From SAR116 cluster bacterium AG-447-A06 (GTDB lineage: Bacteria > Pseudomonadota > Alphaproteobacteria > Puniceispirillales > Puniceispirillaceae): a DNA stretch of 64,000 bases. Both the position numbers and the translations under genes were made by a program. Under the pieces are notes generated by a model. The model did not search any database. It was not told the origin of the DNA and worked only from the letters and a program-made list of their open reading frames with translations. The stretch is from positions 124,001 to 188,000 of the forward strand of contig QCPZ01000002.1 of assembly GCA_003212345.1 (NCBI GenBank), written 5' to 3'. This document shows, in pieces, positions 17,694 to 26,500 of this stretch (positions are counted from its first letter, which is position 1; each line of letters opens with the position of its first letter).

Positions 17694-18499
17694 ATGAGGC
17701 GTCACCACATTACGCCGAAACTTGGAAGAAGCCACCCTTCATCAAATCCTCGCTGCTTCGTTATTTGATTTACCTTGGCACCGTCACATATTTCTTTTTA
17801 GCAATTTACACGATGGACGTTAACTGGACACGGGTTGCTGAGGGCATCCCGCGTGGGATGGACATGATCAGCAAGTTCTTTCCCCCTGACCTAAGCGACT
17901 CACGTGGCGTAATCTTGGATGGCATTCTCGAGAGTATCTGGATGGCCATCATTTCAACCATCGGTGGGGTATTGCTATCGATCCCCATTGGGCTAGGTGC
18001 AGCGCGAAACTTAGCGCCCACATGGATATACCTCTTTTGCCGCGGCATCATCGCTGTCTCTAGAACATTTCCAGAGGTAATTCTTGCAATTTTTGCAGTA
18101 AAGTTCTTCGGGTTTGGACCATTTGCAGGGTTTATTGCCTTAGCAATAGGTACTATTGGCTTTTGGGCTAAACTTTTAGCTGAAGACATTGAAAATATGA
18201 GCAAGTCCCAAGCTGAAGCCGTGCGTGCGACTGGTGCCACATGGTTGCAATGGATAAATTACGCGATCCAACCTCAGGTTCTTCCTCGAATGATTGGACT
18301 GTCGCTCTATCGTCTAGATATTAACTTCCGCGAAAGTGCAGTAGTGGGAATTGTCGGTGCAGGCGGTATTGGCGCACACCTTCTGACTTCAGTCCAACGT
18401 TATGAGTACGCCACCACAGCAACCATCCTATTTGCAATAATTGCGATTGTAATCACACTGGAATATTCCTCAGGCTATCTAAGAAAGTGGGTGCAGTAA
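17690..18499 (+). CDS. phnE: phosphonate-type ABC transporter permease (first PhnE)
   Basis: A 269-residue integral membrane protein with about six hydrophobic segments. The binding-protein-dependent transport loop is seen in [19 protein letters not shown], which contacts the ATPase, and GIVGAGGIG near residue 225 is typical of PhnE. Its start overlaps phnC by 4 bases and its stop overlaps the start of the second permease by one base (TAATG), so the subunits are translated together. Confidence 0.92.
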   Translation: MNEASPHYAETWKKPPFIKSSLLRYLIYLGTVTYFFLAIYTMDVNWTRVAEGIPRGMDMISKFFPPDLSDSRGVILDGILESIWMAIISTIGGVLLSIPIGLGAARNLAPTWIYLFCRGIIAVSRTFPEVILAIFAVKFFGFGPFAGFIALAIGTIGFWAKLLAEDIENMSKSQAEAVRATGATWLQWINYAIQPQVLPRMIGLSLYRLDINFRESAVVGIVGAGGIGAHLLTSVQRYEYATTATILFAIIAIVITLEYSSGYLRKWVQ

Positions 18500-19311
18500 T
18501 GCCTACCATCGAAACAAAAGAGGGCCCTCTCTGGCGCAAGCGCACTACCTTGAAACAATGGCTAATTTGGGGGGGATGGCTAATAGGACTTTGCATAGCT
18601 GTCTATGCGTGGCAACTCATCTCTGAAAAGACCATCTGGATGTTTGTATGGGACGCACCGCGGCAAATGTCAGATATTGGCGAACGAATGGTTCCACCAG
18701 ATTGGAGTTATATGCCCAAGTTATGGCGGCCTGTATGGGACACACTCAATATCGCTACCATTGGCACCGCTATCGCAATGTGTTTGGCTGTGCCAATTGC
18801 ATTCCTGGCCGCTCACAACACCACGCCACATAAATCCGTTCGTGCCGTGATGCTATTCATCATTGTAGCAACTCGATCTGTGAATTCGCTGATTTGGGCA
18901 CTTCTGTTGGTGGTGATTGTTGGGCCGGGTGTGCTCGCGGGGACGATTGCGATTGGAATTCGGTCAATTGGTGGGTGTGCTAAGCTAATTTATGAGTCTA
19001 TTGAAGAGATCGACCCAAAACAAGTTGAAGCGATCAAGGCCACTGGTGGATCGCGCGCACAACAAATGGTCTACGGGATTTTACCTCAGGTCTTGCCCAC
19101 AATTGCGGGAGTTGGTGTATTCCGCTGGGACATTAACGTTCGTGGCTCTACCATCTTAGGGATTGTTGGTGCAGGGGGTATTGGCATTCAACTGAGCGCC
19201 TCAATCAACGTGCTAGCCTGGACACAGGTAACGACAATCCTCATCGTTATCCTTGGTACGGTTTTTGTGTCTGAATATATCTCAGCCAAGGTGCGAGGGG
19301 CAATTATCTAG
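18499..19311 (+). CDS. phnE: phosphonate-type ABC transporter permease (second PhnE)
   Basis: A 270-residue permease homologous to the preceding one, with the coupling loop ESIEEIDPKQVEAIKATGG and the GIVGAGGIG motif. Two different PhnE permeases probably form a heterodimeric channel, as in many alphaproteobacterial phnCDEE sets. The start is ATG at 18499 in a TAATG overlap; an in-frame GTG at 18487 is upstream but less likely. The HAD gene begins one base after its stop. Confidence 0.92.
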   Translation: MPTIETKEGPLWRKRTTLKQWLIWGGWLIGLCIAVYAWQLISEKTIWMFVWDAPRQMSDIGERMVPPDWSYMPKLWRPVWDTLNIATIGTAIAMCLAVPIAFLAAHNTTPHKSVRAVMLFIIVATRSVNSLIWALLLVVIVGPGVLAGTIAIGIRSIGGCAKLIYESIEEIDPKQVEAIKATGGSRAQQMVYGILPQVLPTIAGVGVFRWDINVRGSTILGIVGAGGIGIQLSASINVLAWTQVTTILIVILGTVFVSEYISAKVRGAII

Positions 19312-19312
19312 A

Positions 19313-20215
19313 ATGTATGAGCGTGATGCCGCCTGGGCTGTGCAACAATATGAGGCTATACGTTCTATTCTTCCTAAAGCACAAATGCCTGCACAATCCA
19401 CTCATGCAAAAAACCTAGGTGAAATTGCTGATCTCTTTGATGTTTTTCTCCTTGATGCCTTCGGCGTTCTAAATTTGGGTGATGCAGCAATTGCTGGTGC
19501 TGTCCAGCGCGTTGAGTTTCTGAAAAATAGGGGTAAGCAGGTTCTTGTTTTGACCAATGGGGCATGTTTCCCTGCAGAGCAAGCGCTGAAAAAATTTATA
19601 GGTTTTGGCTTTTCTTTTGATCCTACCGATATTGTGTCAAGTCGCACTGCTCTTGCAACTGCGATACCAACGCTTCCAGATAGTGGGTTTTGGGGCGTGA
19701 TGAGTGCTCACAAATCACAATTTGAAAATTTTGGTGTTCCATGGCGCCGCTTGGAAACCGACGTGTCAGCCTATGATGCTGCCTCTGGGTTTATTTTGTT
19801 ATCTGCATTGGAATGGACTGACACTCAGCAAATGCTTTTACAAGAGAGCTTAGCAAAAGTTCCACGCCCTATTCTGGTCGGTAATCCAGATATTGTTGCG
19901 CCTCGTGGGAGTCACTTGAGTTTGGAACCAGGTTATTATGCACACGAACTTAGTCGGAATTTAAACCTTAAATTACAACTCTTCGGAAAACCTTTTGAAA
20001 ATATTTATGACCTCGCTTTCAGTCGCACCTCAAATATCGACGCATCTCGAGTTGTGATGGTAGGCGACACGCTGCATACAGATGTATTAGGCGGCGCAGC
20101 ATATGGAGTAAGAACTGTCTTAGTGACTGATTACGGCCTTTTTTCTGGTCATGACTACACAAAATTTATCTCGCAAACCCAGATTATACCCGACTTTATC
20201 ATCCCAACGATTTGA
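19313..20215 (+). CDS. HAD superfamily IIA hydrolase
   Basis: A HAD hydrolase of about 300 residues. Motif I is LLDAFGVL, giving the nucleophile Asp; the usual acid/base position (DxD) holds Phe, as in the subgroup with DxWGVL-type motifs. Motif II is in VLTNGA, and motif IV is GDTLHTDVLGG, which binds Mg. The C2-type cap places it in class IIA (NagD-like), which hydrolyses sugar or glycerol phosphates and nucleotides. The ATG at 19313 is one base after the permease stop, so it is cotranscribed with the importer and likely acts on the imported compound or a product of it. Confidence 0.85.
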   Translation: MYERDAAWAVQQYEAIRSILPKAQMPAQSTHAKNLGEIADLFDVFLLDAFGVLNLGDAAIAGAVQRVEFLKNRGKQVLVLTNGACFPAEQALKKFIGFGFSFDPTDIVSSRTALATAIPTLPDSGFWGVMSAHKSQFENFGVPWRRLETDVSAYDAASGFILLSALEWTDTQQMLLQESLAKVPRPILVGNPDIVAPRGSHLSLEPGYYAHELSRNLNLKLQLFGKPFENIYDLAFSRTSNIDASRVVMVGDTLHTDVLGGAAYGVRTVLVTDYGLFSGHDYTKFISQTQIIPDFIIPTI

Positions 20216-20225
20216 GGAAAATGAC

Positions 20226-20270
20226 ATGAACCAGACCCTGCAACTAAAAGCAGTGAGCCAGAAAACATGA
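20226..20270 (+). CDS. possible 14-residue leader peptide coupled to the second HAD gene
   Basis: GAGG at 20214-20217 stands before an ATG at 20226 opening a 14-codon frame (MNQTLQLKAVSQKT). Its TGA overlaps the ATG of the second HAD gene (ATGA at 20267). That HAD gene has no ribosome site of its own, so ribosomes may reach it through this small frame. This is inference from spacing only. Confidence 0.35.
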   Translation: MNQTLQLKAVSQKT

Positions 20271-20920
20271 CGGCCCGGATAATCTTTGACCTCGATGGAA
20301 CTTTGATTGATAGTGCTCCTGATATACAAAACATTGCGAATGCGAGTCTCGCAAAAATCGGTGTTGCACCGATCAGCTTAGAAGAAACACACTCATTCAT
20401 TGGCAAAGGCATCCAGAACTTCATCGCGCGCGCGCGGAAGGCTCGAGATGTACCAGACAAATATCAAAAACTAATACTTGAGGATATGACTGCGCGGTAT
20501 GAAACTGCGGTTGAATTGACGGTGATGTACCCAGGCGTACTGGAAGCCTTGACTGCATTGAGCCAGTCACATCGGTTAGGGATATGCACCAATAAGCTTT
20601 ATCGGCCCGCCGCTTCTGTCTTAAAACATCTTAAAATCAGTCAATTCTTCCAAACTGTTTGGGGTGGTGACAATCCGCTAGCTCGCAAACCTGATCCAGC
20701 TCCACTTCAAGCCGCTTTTAAAGACCTTGGCACAGGCTTGCGAATCTTCGTTGGTGATAGCGAAGTCGACGCAGAGACCGCGCAGCGGGCTGAAGTGCCG
20801 TTTATTCTATTTACACAGGGGTATAGACACAACCCTATCGACCAAATCCCACACGATGTCGCGTTTGATACATTTAGTGATCTGGTTGCCAAGATTGAAG
20901 TCATTTTGGCGCAGTCATGA
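20267..20920 (+). CDS. HAD phosphatase, phosphoglycolate phosphatase-like
   Basis: A 217-residue HAD hydrolase with motif I FDLDGTLIDS (residues 7-16), motif II Thr in CTNKLY, the motif III Lys in ARKPDPAPL and motif IV GDSEVDAETA. The small helical C1 cap and the wording are those of the Gph/PGP group, which dephosphorylates 2-phosphoglycolate and similar small esters. It is the last gene of the phnD operon. Cotranscription with the importer suggests use in phosphate release, but housekeeping phosphoglycolate salvage is also possible. Confidence 0.87.
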   Translation: MTARIIFDLDGTLIDSAPDIQNIANASLAKIGVAPISLEETHSFIGKGIQNFIARARKARDVPDKYQKLILEDMTARYETAVELTVMYPGVLEALTALSQSHRLGICTNKLYRPAASVLKHLKISQFFQTVWGGDNPLARKPDPAPLQAAFKDLGTGLRIFVGDSEVDAETAQRAEVPFILFTQGYRHNPIDQIPHDVAFDTFSDLVAKIEVILAQS

Positions 20921-20981
20921 ACACCGTTGGATTTACAAAGAATGTGGAATCAAAACTGAACAGCAAGCATCAGCCTGTCGA

Positions 20982-21575
20982 CTACGTCATGTGGGTAGCT
21001 TTTCCGTGACTAAGTTTGAAGAAGCCGTCATGTGGTTTTGCAAGACTAACAATCTCTTCGTGCGGGAGTCCCGTATAAATACCTCGCATAACCCGTGACG
21101 TCATTGCGTGACATACAACAAGTGTCGTCTGAGAAAGCTCCACATCTTCATACCATTCAGACACCCGGGAGTTCAAATCAGAATATGACTCCCCAGATGG
21201 CGGGCGTGCAATCCAGCGATCTGCTGTTCGCGCTTGCCAAAAATCTGGGTAACTCTTTGCGACCTCGGCTTCGGTAAGCCCCTCACATTCCCCAAAGCTT
21301 GCCTCCATTAATCGATCATCATAGGCGATTGTATCTGCAGATATACCCAGTTCATCTAACATGATAATAGCTGTTTCCTTTGCGCGACCCAGTGGACTAG
21401 CGTAAACAGTAAATGGTCCGGCTAAAGATGACTGTCGCTGCAAACAGCGAGCATTATTTCGTGCTTGAAGTTTACCGCGGGGGGTCAAGGGTGAATTCAA
21501 TTGTCCTTGGAATCGGCCTTCGGAATTCCATTGGGTCTCCCCGTGGCGAAACAAACAGATGGGGGGGGTGGCCAT
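20982..21575 (-). CDS. histidine phosphatase family protein (second copy)
   Basis: A protein of about 197 residues with the classical RHGETQWN motif (near residue 9), Arg in SPLGRAKET, the acid/base Glu in LMEASFGECEG and the second His in VVCHAMTSR. This is the cofactor-dependent phosphoglycerate-mutase-like phosphatase group. The ATG at 21575 has an excellent GGAGG; a start at 21611 is possible but lacks one. It is convergent with the HAD operon and adds a fourth phosphatase to this block. Confidence 0.88.
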   Translation of the reverse strand: MATPPICLFRHGETQWNSEGRFQGQLNSPLTPRGKLQARNNARCLQRQSSLAGPFTVYASPLGRAKETAIIMLDELGISADTIAYDDRLMEASFGECEGLTEAEVAKSYPDFWQARTADRWIARPPSGESYSDLNSRVSEWYEDVELSQTTLVVCHAMTSRVMRGIYTGLPHEEIVSLAKPHDGFFKLSHGKATHMT

Positions 21576-21813
21576 AGACTTCCTCCAAACATACAGGTTT
21601 TTAAATTTCACAAATTCCTGATCTGGTCATCGATATTATTTTTTTTGTTATTATGCTATAGCAAGTAATACTGCACAGGTCGAGGTTCTCAGCACAGCTG
21701 ATATGTCCTATCACCGACCCTTGGCATTAACGTTAACCAGACAAATCAGAACCCATAACGTCAGGGACTTTGGTCAACATGACTACTAACTTTAACTTAA
21801 GCGGGATTTTAGC

Positions 21814-23481
21814 ATGGTGATCGTTCAGTTTTTGCTGGAACTTGCAGCTGCAATGGTACTTCTTCTGTTTGCGATTAGGATGGTACGCACAGCGGTGGAG
21901 AGAGCCTTTGGCTCATCTTTTCGCCGATTGGTAACAGGATCCAGCGCGAGACTCAGAGCAACTCTTACTGGTATCGCTCTCGCAGCAATTATGCAAAGTT
22001 CGTTGGCAGTCGCAATACTGATCGCTGGTTTTGTCAGTGCCAGTACGCTATCTTTTCAGCTTGGCCTTCCTGCGATGTTGGGAGCAGATCTCGGCTCAGC
22101 ACTTGTCATTCTGTTTTTAAGCTTGAAAATTAGCTGGCTAGCGCCACTGCTGTTAGTATTGGGCGGTCTGGTGTTTTTGAAAAGCCGGTCCCCGATGCCA
22201 AAGCAAATCGGTCGGGCGCTCCTCGGGATTGCTCTAATCCTACTTGCCTTGGAGTTGATGCGTGCGACGGTGATGCCAATCCGTGATAGCTCATTCTTAC
22301 CACAAATTTCTGCCTCTCTGGATCAAGATTTTATCACGGCATTTCTTGTTGGAACTGTTCTCACATTAATCATGCATTCCTCTTTAGCAGCTGTGTTGAT
22401 GATTGTAGCGCTTGTTTCAATTGATGCCTTACCCTTAATAGTTGGAATTTCCTTTATGCTGGGCGCCAATTTTGGGTCTTCACTTTTACCATTATGGATC
22501 ACGCGCGCCATGCCACCATTAGCGCGACAAGTTCCAATGATGAATTTTCTTATAAGAGGAACTGCATCAGTTATTATGGTTGTAGTCGTTAACCAATTCA
22601 CGCTAATCCAACTTTTGCCGGACATGAGTGGTGCTCAAAAAGTGGTATTGAGCCATATTTTGTTCAATGCATTGTTACTACTGACAGTGCCGTTCAGCGG
22701 TTCATTGGAACGGGTTGTAACAAAATTTATGCCACAGGAACGAGATAGCTTGGATGAAATCCCAGCGCATTACCGTTCTGTGCTGAATCATAATTTGCTA
22801 GACGATATGGATTTAGCTATTGCTAGTATCCGGCGGGAGGTCCAGAGAATGCTAATCCTCACCGAGGAAATGATGCTCCCCATCATGGACCTGTTTCAAA
22901 AGTATGATAAAGCCCGCATGAAAAAAATTGTCAAAAAGGATCTTATCATTAATGAGGCTCTCAATGGCACGCGGCGCTACGTAGCGGAGTTATCTGGTAT
23001 AACTGGCGTAAAAAGTGGTTCCAGTGCCCAGCGCAAGGAGCTAAACAACCTGCTTGAATTCGCCATTGCAATCGAAGCGGCAGGTGATGTCATATCAAAG
23101 ACACTGTCAAACCTTGCAGCTAATAAAGACCGGAATGGCATCCGCTTTTCTTCAGAAGGCCTTACTGAGCTAAAGAACATGCATGACACAGTCATCGCAA
23201 ATATCTCCCTAGCAGGTAATGTGCTGGTCTCAAGTGATGTTGGGATTGCACGTCGTTTGCTTGAAGAGAAAAACGAATTCACGCTGCGCCAGAGAAAAAG
23301 CAGGAAGAATCATTTGAAACGCTTGGCCAAAGGGCGAGTAGGAGTTCTTGAGTCGAGCGACCTACATCTTGAGACTGGACTGGCTTTAAAGGAGTTTAAC
23401 AGCCACATTGCCTCTATTGCTTATCCGATTTTATCGCGTAAGGGGCAGCTGCTGCACTCCAGGCTGATTTCAGAAGACTGA
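21814..23481 (+). CDS. Na/Pi cotransporter family protein with PhoU-like domain
   Basis: A 555-residue membrane protein. The N-terminal about 310 residues are hydrophobic with two related repeats carrying the QSS/HSS-type motifs (ALAAIMQSSLAVAIL and LIMHSSLAAVLM) of the NptA/PNaS family. The C-terminal about 220 residues are helical and PhoU-like. It should move inorganic phosphate with sodium. Position beside the phn importer and phosphatases suggests it handles phosphate released in or entering the cell; the PhoU tail may sense phosphate. Confidence 0.88.
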   Translation: MVIVQFLLELAAAMVLLLFAIRMVRTAVERAFGSSFRRLVTGSSARLRATLTGIALAAIMQSSLAVAILIAGFVSASTLSFQLGLPAMLGADLGSALVILFLSLKISWLAPLLLVLGGLVFLKSRSPMPKQIGRALLGIALILLALELMRATVMPIRDSSFLPQISASLDQDFITAFLVGTVLTLIMHSSLAAVLMIVALVSIDALPLIVGISFMLGANFGSSLLPLWITRAMPPLARQVPMMNFLIRGTASVIMVVVVNQFTLIQLLPDMSGAQKVVLSHILFNALLLLTVPFSGSLERVVTKFMPQERDSLDEIPAHYRSVLNHNLLDDMDLAIASIRREVQRMLILTEEMMLPIMDLFQKYDKARMKKIVKKDLIINEALNGTRRYVAELSGITGVKSGSSAQRKELNNLLEFAIAIEAAGDVISKTLSNLAANKDRNGIRFSSEGLTELKNMHDTVIANISLAGNVLVSSDVGIARRLLEEKNEFTLRQRKSRKNHLKRLAKGRVGVLESSDLHLETGLALKEFNSHIASIAYPILSRKGQLLHSRLISED

Positions 23482-23500
23482 ACCAAAATCAAACAACCGT

Positions 23501-23519
23501 GGACCTTGGGCGTAGGTCC
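23501..23519. terminator. weak hairpin downstream of the Na/Pi cotransporter
   Basis: GGACCT (23501-23506) and AGGTCC (23514-23519) form a perfect 6-pair stem 20 bases after the cotransporter stop. The T-run at 23543-23549 is too far away for a textbook terminator. The rest of 23520-23720 shows no gene. Confidence 0.25.
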
Positions 23520-23720
23520 TTGGCCCTTTAACCCAGACCCCTTTTTTTGGTATTTCAAATCCGATTGTCAAACAGCAGGCGTTGGCATTATGTCCAATCA
23601 ATCTGAAATATTGAATAGGCAGCAGGTCAGGTAGTTGTATAGAAGAAAAAAGATCTATCTTTCAATCATCTCTCTCAGCTTTGCTGAATAAGGTAGGAGA
23701 AGCATAGCCCTGCCTAGAAG

Positions 23721-25325
23721 TCATGCTGTAAGTGCCAACCGGTTACGTTTCACATAATTGTTGATTTTTGCGATCTGACCCTTACTCAAGCGGAGGCCTA
23801 GCCGCGTTCGACGCCAAACAAAATCCTCAGCTGATGACACCCATTCATGCTCAATGGCCCAGTCAAGCTCAGCTCCATAAACACCCTCACCAAAATCTTC
23901 GCCAAGGTCATCAACTGAATGAGTCTGAGCTAAAATGAGTCGGGTGTCGGTGCCGTAGGCACGAACGAGCCGCCGCGCTACACCCTTCGGCAGAAAAGGA
24001 TATTTTGTCTTTATTTCGCTCACGAGATGCTCAAATCCATCTACACAAAAACCACCCCCCGGCAAAGTGACTCCCGCAGTCCAGCTGCCCGACATTTTTT
24101 CAAAGAACGGTGCGACTTCTCTCATCACGGCCTCAGCCAGTTTTCGATAGGTTGTGATCTTGCCACCAAAAATATTAATTAGTGGAATACCCCCTTCATC
24201 GTCGAGCCTTAGAACATAGTCACGCGTTGCCGCAGTGGCGTTGTTCGTACCGTCGTTATAAAGAGGTCGAACACCAGAAAAACTAGTAATAATATCAGAG
24301 CGCTGCACAGGTCTCTTGAAATAATTAGAAGAGAAGGCCAACAGATATTCTATCTCTTCGTCAGAGCAGACAGGATGCTTCGCTAAGTCAGGATGTTCAA
24401 CGTCTGTGGTGCCGATCAGCGTAAAATCATTCTCGTAAGGAATGGCAAAAACGACTCGTCCGTCCTCACCCTGAAAAAAATAACTTTTTGCATGCTCATA
24501 GAGTTTGCGTGTAACGATATGGCTGCCACGGACAAGCCGCAACTCATCCTTGGAGGATTGATTTAACTTATTATTTATGATGTCCTCAACCCAAGGCCCT
24601 CCTGCATTTATTAGACATTTTGCGAAGAAAATAGAATTAAGACCGCTTTCAATATCTTCTGTCACAACCTGCCAACATCCATCCCGGCGTTCCGCGCTTA
24701 CAACTTTGGTGCGTGGCATGATGAGAGCACCCCGCTGTTTTGCATCACGTGCATTCAAAACAACTAGCCTTGAGTCCTCAACCCAGCAGTCCGAATACTC
24801 AAATGCACTCAAAAAAACATCTTTAAGCGGCTTGCCACTTTCATCTTTCGTCAGATCAATGACTGTGGTGGCTGGCAGTATCTTTCTACCACCCATGTGA
24901 TCATACAAGAATAACCCTAGCCTTATCAGCCATGCGGGCCGGCTGCCCCTCATCCAAGGAAACAATCCAGCAAGAAACCGGGACAGCGGCGTTTTTGTCT
25001 CGAAACGCATGATGTGATTGTAAGGAAGGACAAATCGAATCGGCCAACTGATATGGGGCATCGCCTTTAATAGAACTTCTCGTTCAATCAGCGCTTCACG
25101 AACTAATCGAAACTCAAAATATTCAAGATATCGCAATCCTCCATGGAACAGTTTAGTAGAGGACGAAGATGTTGCCGAGGCGATGTCATTCATTTCAGCG
25201 AGCGCGACAGACATACCTCTCCCAGAGGCATCTCGCGCAATGCCGCAACCGTTAACTCCACCACCAATAATGAAGAAATCGTATATATTTTTTGCACCTT
25301 CCAAGTTACGTGACGAATCAGGCAT
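23721..25325 (-). CDS. glpD: aerobic glycerol-3-phosphate dehydrogenase
   Basis: A 534-residue FAD enzyme. The dinucleotide-binding motif GGGVNGCGIARDASGRG starts at residue 21, followed by TSSSSTKLFHGGLRYL, the FAD family signature, and the C-terminal DAO-C domain. It oxidises sn-glycerol-3-phosphate to dihydroxyacetone phosphate and feeds electrons to quinone at the inner face of the membrane. The ATG at 25325 lies within the end of glpR (8-base overlap), so the two are one transcript, opposite to glpK. Confidence 0.94.
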   Translation of the reverse strand: MPDSSRNLEGAKNIYDFFIIGGGVNGCGIARDASGRGMSVALAEMNDIASATSSSSTKLFHGGLRYLEYFEFRLVREALIEREVLLKAMPHISWPIRFVLPYNHIMRFETKTPLSRFLAGLFPWMRGSRPAWLIRLGLFLYDHMGGRKILPATTVIDLTKDESGKPLKDVFLSAFEYSDCWVEDSRLVVLNARDAKQRGALIMPRTKVVSAERRDGCWQVVTEDIESGLNSIFFAKCLINAGGPWVEDIINNKLNQSSKDELRLVRGSHIVTRKLYEHAKSYFFQGEDGRVVFAIPYENDFTLIGTTDVEHPDLAKHPVCSDEEIEYLLAFSSNYFKRPVQRSDIITSFSGVRPLYNDGTNNATAATRDYVLRLDDEGGIPLINIFGGKITTYRKLAEAVMREVAPFFEKMSGSWTAGVTLPGGGFCVDGFEHLVSEIKTKYPFLPKGVARRLVRAYGTDTRLILAQTHSVDDLGEDFGEGVYGAELDWAIEHEWVSSAEDFVWRRTRLGLRLSKGQIAKINNYVKRNRLALTA

Positions 25326-26091
25326 TGAATGTCTCTTCCGTCACCACTCTTGCACCGCAGCTTGCCGCGACGGATAGAAACTCAGCTGGCGGCTTGCCAT
25401 CAAGTATCACATAATCAAGTTCAGAAAGATTACAGATTCTCACTGGTGCACTGCGTTCAAATTTTGATTGGTCAGCGACAAGAATACGAGTACGAGCATT
25501 CTTCAGAATTGTTCGTGAAACGGCAACCTCTCGGCTATCAAAATCCAATATTGACCCGTCCTCATCAATTGATGAAGCGCCAATCACAGCATAATCAACC
25601 TTATATTTTGAGATAAACTCTACAGCATCATTTCCAACAATTGCTCCATCTGACCTTCTGACTCCTCCTCCAACTATTACCAAATCCCGCAATTTAGCAT
25701 CACGCAAAATCTGAATCACATTGATGTTATTGGAAATAACTACCAACCCAGAGTGCTTGGTAAGGGCACGGGCAACTTGCTCAGTAGTCGTGCCAATATT
25801 TAATATCACAGAACAATCATGAGGAACCAGATTAGCTGCAATCCGTCCAACTTTTTCTTTACCTTCTATATTGAAAAGACGCCGTTCCTCGTAACCAATG
25901 CTAGAGGTTGACTCCAGACGACGCGCACCCCCGTGAATTCGGCGAGCAAGACCCCGATCACAGAGCTCACCAATATCTCGTCTGACGGTTTGTGTCGTAA
26001 CAGCAAACCTGATGGCGAGTTTATCTACACCCACCTCTTCGTGTGCACGAAGGTCCTTAATTATCTTTTTTTGACGTTCGTTTAGCGACAT
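25318..26091 (-). CDS. glpR: DeoR-family transcriptional regulator, GlpR-type
   Basis: A 257-residue repressor. The N-terminal DeoR helix-turn-helix covers about residues 1-55 (VDKLAIRFAVTTQTVRRDI). The C-terminal sugar-phosphate sensor domain has NIGTTTEQVARAL, VISNN and VIGASSID. Its operon with glpD and divergence from glpK indicate a glycerol-3-phosphate-responsive repressor of both units. The ATG at 26091 has AGGA upstream. Likely binding sites are described in 26092-26500. Confidence 0.9.
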   Translation of the reverse strand: MSLNERQKKIIKDLRAHEEVGVDKLAIRFAVTTQTVRRDIGELCDRGLARRIHGGARRLESTSSIGYEERRLFNIEGKEKVGRIAANLVPHDCSVILNIGTTTEQVARALTKHSGLVVISNNINVIQILRDAKLRDLVIVGGGVRRSDGAIVGNDAVEFISKYKVDYAVIGASSIDEDGSILDFDSREVAVSRTILKNARTRILVADQSKFERSAPVRICNLSELDYVILDGKPPAEFLSVAASCGARVVTEETFNA

Positions 26092-26171
26092 TTAATCCTA
26101 CCTACAAATCTCTTGTGTATAGAGGTTTATTGAATCCCGAAGAGCATAAAACTAAGCACAATCGAAAACTA

Positions 26172-26199
26172 TATTTTCATTATTCCGCATATGAAAATA
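26172..26199. promoter_or_regulatory. candidate GlpR operator 1
   Basis: TATTTTCAT and ATGAAAATA form perfect 9-base arms with a 10-base spacer, 81 bases upstream of the glpR start. DeoR-family repressors bind inverted repeats of about this size. The half-site core TTCAT recurs in the second candidate. Confidence 0.45.
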
Positions 26200-26308
26200 A
26201 AAAATATTCTATTTATCAAAAAATTTATGATTTAAACCAATATGATAGATTTTTATCTTAAATTTTAAACAAATTTTTTTCTAAATATTGCTAATTATTA
26301 CCAAAAAA

Positions 26309-26324
26309 ATATTCATATGAATAT
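26309..26324. promoter_or_regulatory. candidate GlpR operator 2
   Basis: ATATTCATATGAATAT is a perfect 16-base palindrome, about 177 bases before the glpK start, with the same TTCAT half-site as operator 1. In so AT-rich a region part of the symmetry could be chance. Confidence 0.4.
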
Positions 26325-26500
26325 GTTGAAAAGTGAAGTCATGGGAAAAAGTCAAAAATTAATCATTTTTATTTACCCTCTGAGCAGGCCCTAGATTTTT
26401 CTTGCATGGACCGAGCTTTTTATAACACCCTTGTGTTAGCCTTTTGGCTTTTCAATTTGTGAGAGTGTTTTCTATCCCACTGGAAAATGTAAGATTGAAA

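Larger units (their letters stand above)
26092..26500. promoter_or_regulatory. glpR-glpK divergent intergenic region
   Basis: This 409-base very AT-rich stretch holds no gene. It must carry the promoters of both glpRD and glpK. It contains two perfect inverted repeats sharing TTCAT half-sites, listed separately. Confidence 0.7.
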
